Below, piece after piece: positions 50,413 through 53,061 of a stretch of DNA of 53,061 nt (position 1 is the first letter of the stretch; each line of letters begins with the position of its first letter). The notes under the pieces are model-generated. The model saw only the letters and a list, made by a program, of their open reading frames with translations. It was not told where the DNA came from and ran no database searches. Source of the DNA: Betaproteobacteria bacterium RIFCSPLOWO2_12_FULL_62_58 (GTDB taxonomy: Bacteria > Pseudomonadota > Gammaproteobacteria > Burkholderiales > SG8-41); assembly GCA_001772005.1 (NCBI GenBank), contig MERI01000182.1, forward strand, positions 1-53,061, read 5' to 3'. The translations under genes were made by a program, and so were the position numbers.

Positions 50413-51148
50413 CGAGCATCACCAGTGTTTCAAGAAGGCTGCGAACCCGCGCCATCGCCTGCTGCGACACGGCGTTGATATCCTCAAGCTTGACACCGCC
50501 GGCACTCGCCCCGCGCCCGGCGGCGTAGTTGACGACCACCGCGATCGCGGCGTAACACAAGCCGATCTCGCGCGCGAGCGCCGCTTCCGGCATGCCAGTC
50601 ATGCCGACGATGTCGGCGCCGTCGCGCTCGAGCCGATTGATCTCCGCCGCCGTCTCCAAGCGCGGCCCCTGGGTCGCGGCATAAGTTCCGCCTGAAACGA
50701 TCTCTTCCCCTGCAGCGGCGGCGGCCCCGAGCAGGCGCTGGCGCAGTTGCTCGCAATAAGGAAACGTGAAATCGATGTGCGTAACGCTGTGATCGGAACT
50801 GCTGTAGAACGTCGACATCCGGTTCCAGGTGTAGTCGATGATCTGGTCGGGCACGATCAGCGTACCGGGACCGAGGTCCGCGCGAATGCCGCCGACTGAC
50901 GCTACCGACACGACATCTGTCGCCCGCTGCGAGTGCAGCGCCCAGATGTTGGCACGGTAATTGACTTCGTGCGGGGGAATGGTGTGACCGTAACCGTGGC
51001 GGGCGAGAAAGATCACTTCGGTTTTCCGGATCGTTCCGAACGTCAGTGCCCCGGAGGGTTCGCCGTACGGCGTGCGCACGACCTGACGGCGCGTCACCTC
51101 CAGGTTCGCGAGTTGCGTCAGACCGCTGCCGCCGATGATGGCTAACAT
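50402..51148 (-). CDS. S-methyl-5'-thioinosine phosphorylase (MTAP/PNP family)
   Basis: Phosphorolysis of methylthioinosine to hypoxanthine and methylthioribose 1-phosphate, salvaging the by-product of polyamine or quorum signal synthesis. The start is ATG 51146-51148 (248 residues, [20 protein letters not shown]); in-frame codons upstream are repeat [31 protein letters not shown] and [10 protein letters not shown] are family blocks. VVNYAAG has an asparagine where adenosine-type enzymes have aspartate, pointing to a 6-oxopurine base. hpt, which uses hypoxanthine, lies just upstream, in agreement. Its leader is heptamer locus E with no ribosome site. Confidence 0.85.
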   Translation of the reverse strand: MLAIIGGSGLTQLANLEVTRRQVVRTPYGEPSGALTFGTIRKTEVIFLARHGYGHTIPPHEVNYRANIWALHSQRATDVVSVASVGGIRADLGPGTLIVPDQIIDYTWNRMSTFYSSSDHSVTHIDFTFPYCEQLRQRLLGAAAAAGEEIVSGGTYAATQGPRLETAAEINRLERDGADIVGMTGMPEAALAREIGLCYAAIAVVVNYAAGRGASAGGVKLEDINAVSQQAMARVRSLLETLVMLDGD

Positions 51149-51306
51149 AGGATTGAGGATCAAGGATTCAGGATTGAAGAAAAGCCGCAAAACCCAGACA
51201 TGACATCAAACGCCGCACAGCTCAGCCGGAAAGAAGGATTTTAAGCGAAACTCGATCCTCAATCCTCGATCTTCAATCCTCGATCCTTGATCCTCGATCC
51301 TCAATC
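51149..51306. repeat. Heptamer repeat locus E: largest inverted array, between hpt and the phosphorylase gene
   Basis: The left arm is AGGATTG, AGGATCA, AGGATTC, AGGATTG (51149-51176), abutting the phosphorylase ATG. The right arm has eight units, alternating CTCGATC and CTCAATC with variants TTCAATC and CTTGATC (51251-51306), and covers the hpt stop codon at 51301-51303. The arms are complementary around about 74 unique bases. This is the clearest case of the class. Confidence 0.88.
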
Positions 51307-51852
51307 CTCTTTGAGGGCGTAGACCGCCGGCAGGTTGCGCCATGCCCCATTTACGTCCATCCCGAAACCGAATACAAAACGATTGGGAAGCCTGACGCCG
51401 ATGAAATCCGCGCTGACAGGCTTGGCGCGCCCGGTTTCCTTTTCGGCAAATACCGCGCTATAAAACGCTTGTGCGCCCGCAGCCAACATTTTTTCACGGA
51501 TCGCCGCCAGTGTCTGTCCCTCATCGAGGATGTCATCGACGACCAGCACCACCCGTCCTCTCACCTCCGTTCCGGGGCTCACCCGCCACGTAATCGCACC
51601 GCCGCGAGTCGCGTCACGGTAGCGCGTGACATCCAGATAATCGAACTCGAGCGGGAAATTGAGCAGCGGCAGCAGCTGTCCGGCGAATACGACGCTGCCA
51701 CGCATCACGCCCAATACCAGCGGATTGCTGTCACGCAACCTGTCGTACACTTCCTGGGCGATGCGCGCGACCGCGTCGGACACGACAACGGCGGAACAGA
51801 GCTGTTCCGCCGTATCGAGTATCCGCCAGGCTTTTTCGAGCGGAATATTCAC
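51301..51852 (-). CDS. hpt: Hypoxanthine-guanine phosphoribosyltransferase
   Basis: Converts hypoxanthine and guanine to IMP and GMP with PRPP. The 183-residue protein has the PRPP-binding motif LVVDDILDEGQTL (about 112-124) and DYLDVTRYRDATRGG, typical of type I phosphoribosyltransferases of the Hpt group. The start is a GTG directly after the stop of the DsrE-family gene, with no spacer, so translation is probably coupled. The C-terminus (KED) runs into the heptamer array. Confidence 0.94.
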   Translation of the reverse strand: MNIPLEKAWRILDTAEQLCSAVVVSDAVARIAQEVYDRLRDSNPLVLGVMRGSVVFAGQLLPLLNFPLEFDYLDVTRYRDATRGGAITWRVSPGTEVRGRVVLVVDDILDEGQTLAAIREKMLAAGAQAFYSAVFAEKETGRAKPVSADFIGVRLPNRFVFGFGMDVNGAWRNLPAVYALKED

Positions 51853-52221
51853 TCAATACGTGAAGGTCACAACGTTGTCGTCCATCGCCTGCTCGATCAC
51901 ATACGCCCCGCCTACGGTTTCCTCGATCTCCGGGATCAGGTCATTGCCCCATAGGTCGAGCGTCGGCGTGCAGACCTTGAAGCGGACACCGGCCTCATGC
52001 GCGTCCTTGATGAAATCATAGACGCTCTTGGGCGAACCTTCCTTGACAAACAGCTTCTCCGCCACGCCTTTCACGGCCAGTTCGCCGGCGCCCGCGGTAA
52101 GAATCACTTCGACTTCGTAGTCCATTGCGGCGGCAACTGTCGCCTGAAAAAATGGCGCGCCAAGCTCGGCACCGTTCCTGGGGTCAGTATTGACCATCAC
52201 AATCATCAACTTGTGTGCCAT
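51853..52221 (-). CDS. DsrE-family protein
   Basis: Small protein of the DsrE/DsrF fold, used in sulfur relay or as a persulfide carrier in some members; function here is unknown. The 122-residue product begins LMIVMVNTDPRNGAELGAPF, then an alpha/beta pattern, and has one cysteine in the FKVCTPTLDLWG segment near residue 83, the position typical of this family. GAGGAGAG precedes the ATG, and CATAAT (52253-52258, minus strand) may be a -10 box. It is joined head to tail with hpt, without any spacer. Whether it acts with Hpt or only shares the transcript is unclear. Confidence 0.85.
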   Translation of the reverse strand: MAHKLMIVMVNTDPRNGAELGAPFFQATVAAAMDYEVEVILTAGAGELAVKGVAEKLFVKEGSPKSVYDFIKDAHEAGVRFKVCTPTLDLWGNDLIPEIEETVGGAYVIEQAMDDNVVTFTY

Positions 52222-52276
52222 GGCGCTCTCCTCTTCGGTTGTGTATTAGCACATTATGATACACCGATGAAGGACA

Positions 52277-53061
52277 TTACTTCGGAAGCCGACACCCCAT
52301 TTTCTTCAAATAATTGCGAAATTCCACCCCGACCTCCGAGTGCTTCAACGCAAAAGCGATATTGGCCTTCAGATACCCGAGTTTGCTGCCGCAATCATAG
52401 CGGACGCCGTCGAATTCGTATGCAAGGACATCTTCGTCACCCAATAAGCCGGCAATGCCGTCGGTGAGCTGGATCTCCCGGCCTGCTCCCGCCTTGAGGC
52501 CTCGCAGATGATGGAAAATGCGCGGCGTCAGGATATACCGTCCCACCACGCCGAGCGTGGACGGCGCAACACCCGGCGCGGGTTTTTCGACGATACCGGT
52601 GATGCGATGCGGCGACTTCGACCGCGCATCCAACTCGACGATGCCGTATTGCCGGGTTTCCTGCCGCGCCACGTTCTGCACACCGATCAGCGAGCGCCCG
52701 CGGCGCGCGAAGATCGCGGCCATCTGCTGGAGGACCGGCGGCTTGCCGTCTATCAGGTCGTCGGCGAGTACCACGGCAAACGGTTGGTCGCCGATCACCG
52801 GCATCGCGCACAGGATCGCATGACCGAGACCGAGCGCCTGCGCCTGGCGCACGTAGATGCACGACACATGGCGCGGGATGATGTTCTGCACCATCTTGAG
52901 CAACTGTGTGCTGCCGCGCTGATCGAGCCCGGCCTCGAGCTCGAATGCCCTGTCAAAGTGGTCTTCGATCGCGCGTTTTCCCTGTCCCGTAACGAATATC
53001 ATCTCGGTCATGCCGGCCGCCACCGCCTCCTCCACCGCGTACTGGATCAGCGGCTTGTCGA
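52277..53061 (-). CDS. galU: UTP-glucose-1-phosphate uridylyltransferase, 5' end cut by window
   Basis: Makes UDP-glucose for lipopolysaccharide and polysaccharide synthesis. 260 residues of the C-terminal part are present; the frame runs off the right edge with [20 protein letters not shown] at the start, so the N-terminal nucleotide loop is missing. [47 protein letters not shown] and [18 protein letters not shown] are diagnostic of GalU. It is followed by the DsrE-family gene after 55 bases. Confidence 0.96.
   Translation of the reverse strand, partial: DKPLIQYAVEEAVAAGMTEMIFVTGQGKRAIEDHFDRAFELEAGLDQRGSTQLLKMVQNIIPRHVSCIYVRQAQALGLGHAILCAMPVIGDQPFAVVLADDLIDGKPPVLQQMAAIFARRGRSLIGVQNVARQETRQYGIVELDARSKSPHRITGIVEKPAPGVAPSTLGVVGRYILTPRIFHHLRGLKAGAGREIQLTDGIAGLLGDEDVLAYEFDGVRYDCGSKLGYLKANIAFALKHSEVGVEFRNYLKKMGCRLPK

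Noticed and set aside
51149-51190. Longer start for the methylthioinosine phosphorylase
   Set aside because: The additional residues are encoded by heptamer repeats; the family N-terminus begins at the ATG 51146-51148.
51251-51306. CRISPR array at the eight-unit repeat
   Set aside because: Units are seven bases with no spacers, and no cas gene is near.

Overview
This window looks like a chromosomal piece of a GC-rich betaproteobacterium. The gene orders rpoE-rseA-rseB-mucD-lepA-lepB-(DUF4845)-rnc-era-recO-pdxJ-acpS-nagZ, rpsB-tsf-pyrH-frr-uppS-cdsA-dxr-rseP-bamA-skp-lpxD-fabZ-lpxA-lpxB-rnhB and pyrG-kdsA-eno-ftsB are all typical of that class. I cannot name a genus. Most of the window is housekeeping. 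No rRNA, tRNA, CRISPR array, transposase or phage gene was seen.

Layout. 1-1586: a family 5 uracil-DNA glycosylase cut by the left edge, and a CDF metal exporter. 1824-13057: a long minus-strand run from the sigma-E stress unit (rpoE, rseA, rseB, mucD) through lepA, signal peptidase, RNase III, Era and RecO to pdxJ, acpS and nagZ, many with 4-base stop/start overlaps. 13290-22694: an accessory-like block with nadB, a fused betaine-type binding protein/permease, a polysaccharide deacetylase, a class III omega-aminotransferase, a very large multidomain FeS flavoprotein and a tiny membrane protein. 22717-28042: folD, ftsB, eno, kdsA, pyrG. 28141-31489: a ppsA remnant, a TrmH-family methyltransferase, and a divergent senA/senB pair for selenoneine synthesis. 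31567-46114: the rpsB-to-rnhB translation and envelope cluster. 46421-53061: map, glnD, def, a methylthioinosine phosphorylase next to hpt, a DsrE-family protein, and galU cut by the right edge.

How the genes work together. The window holds most of an envelope-stress circuit: sigma-E, its anti-sigma factor RseA, RseB, the periplasmic protease MucD, the site-2 protease RseP, and outer-membrane assembly and lipid A genes (bamA, skp, lpxD, lpxA, lpxB, fabZ). SenA and SenB would form a selenosugar and join it to hercynine. The methylthioinosine phosphorylase would release hypoxanthine, which Hpt converts to IMP.

The most unusual signals are: (1) five intergenic loci where short arrays of imperfect 7-base repeats face each other as inverted arms, each locus with its own heptamer, filling the gap up to neighbouring stop or start codons; (2) the senA/senB pair sitting between rnhB and a TrmH-family gene without senC; (3) gene remnants at conserved positions (the ppsA C-terminus and a glutaredoxin-like C-terminus); (4) a single-chain GltD-like plus PyrK-like flavoprotein of about 1,176 residues; (5) a nested set of hairpins between rseP and dxr.
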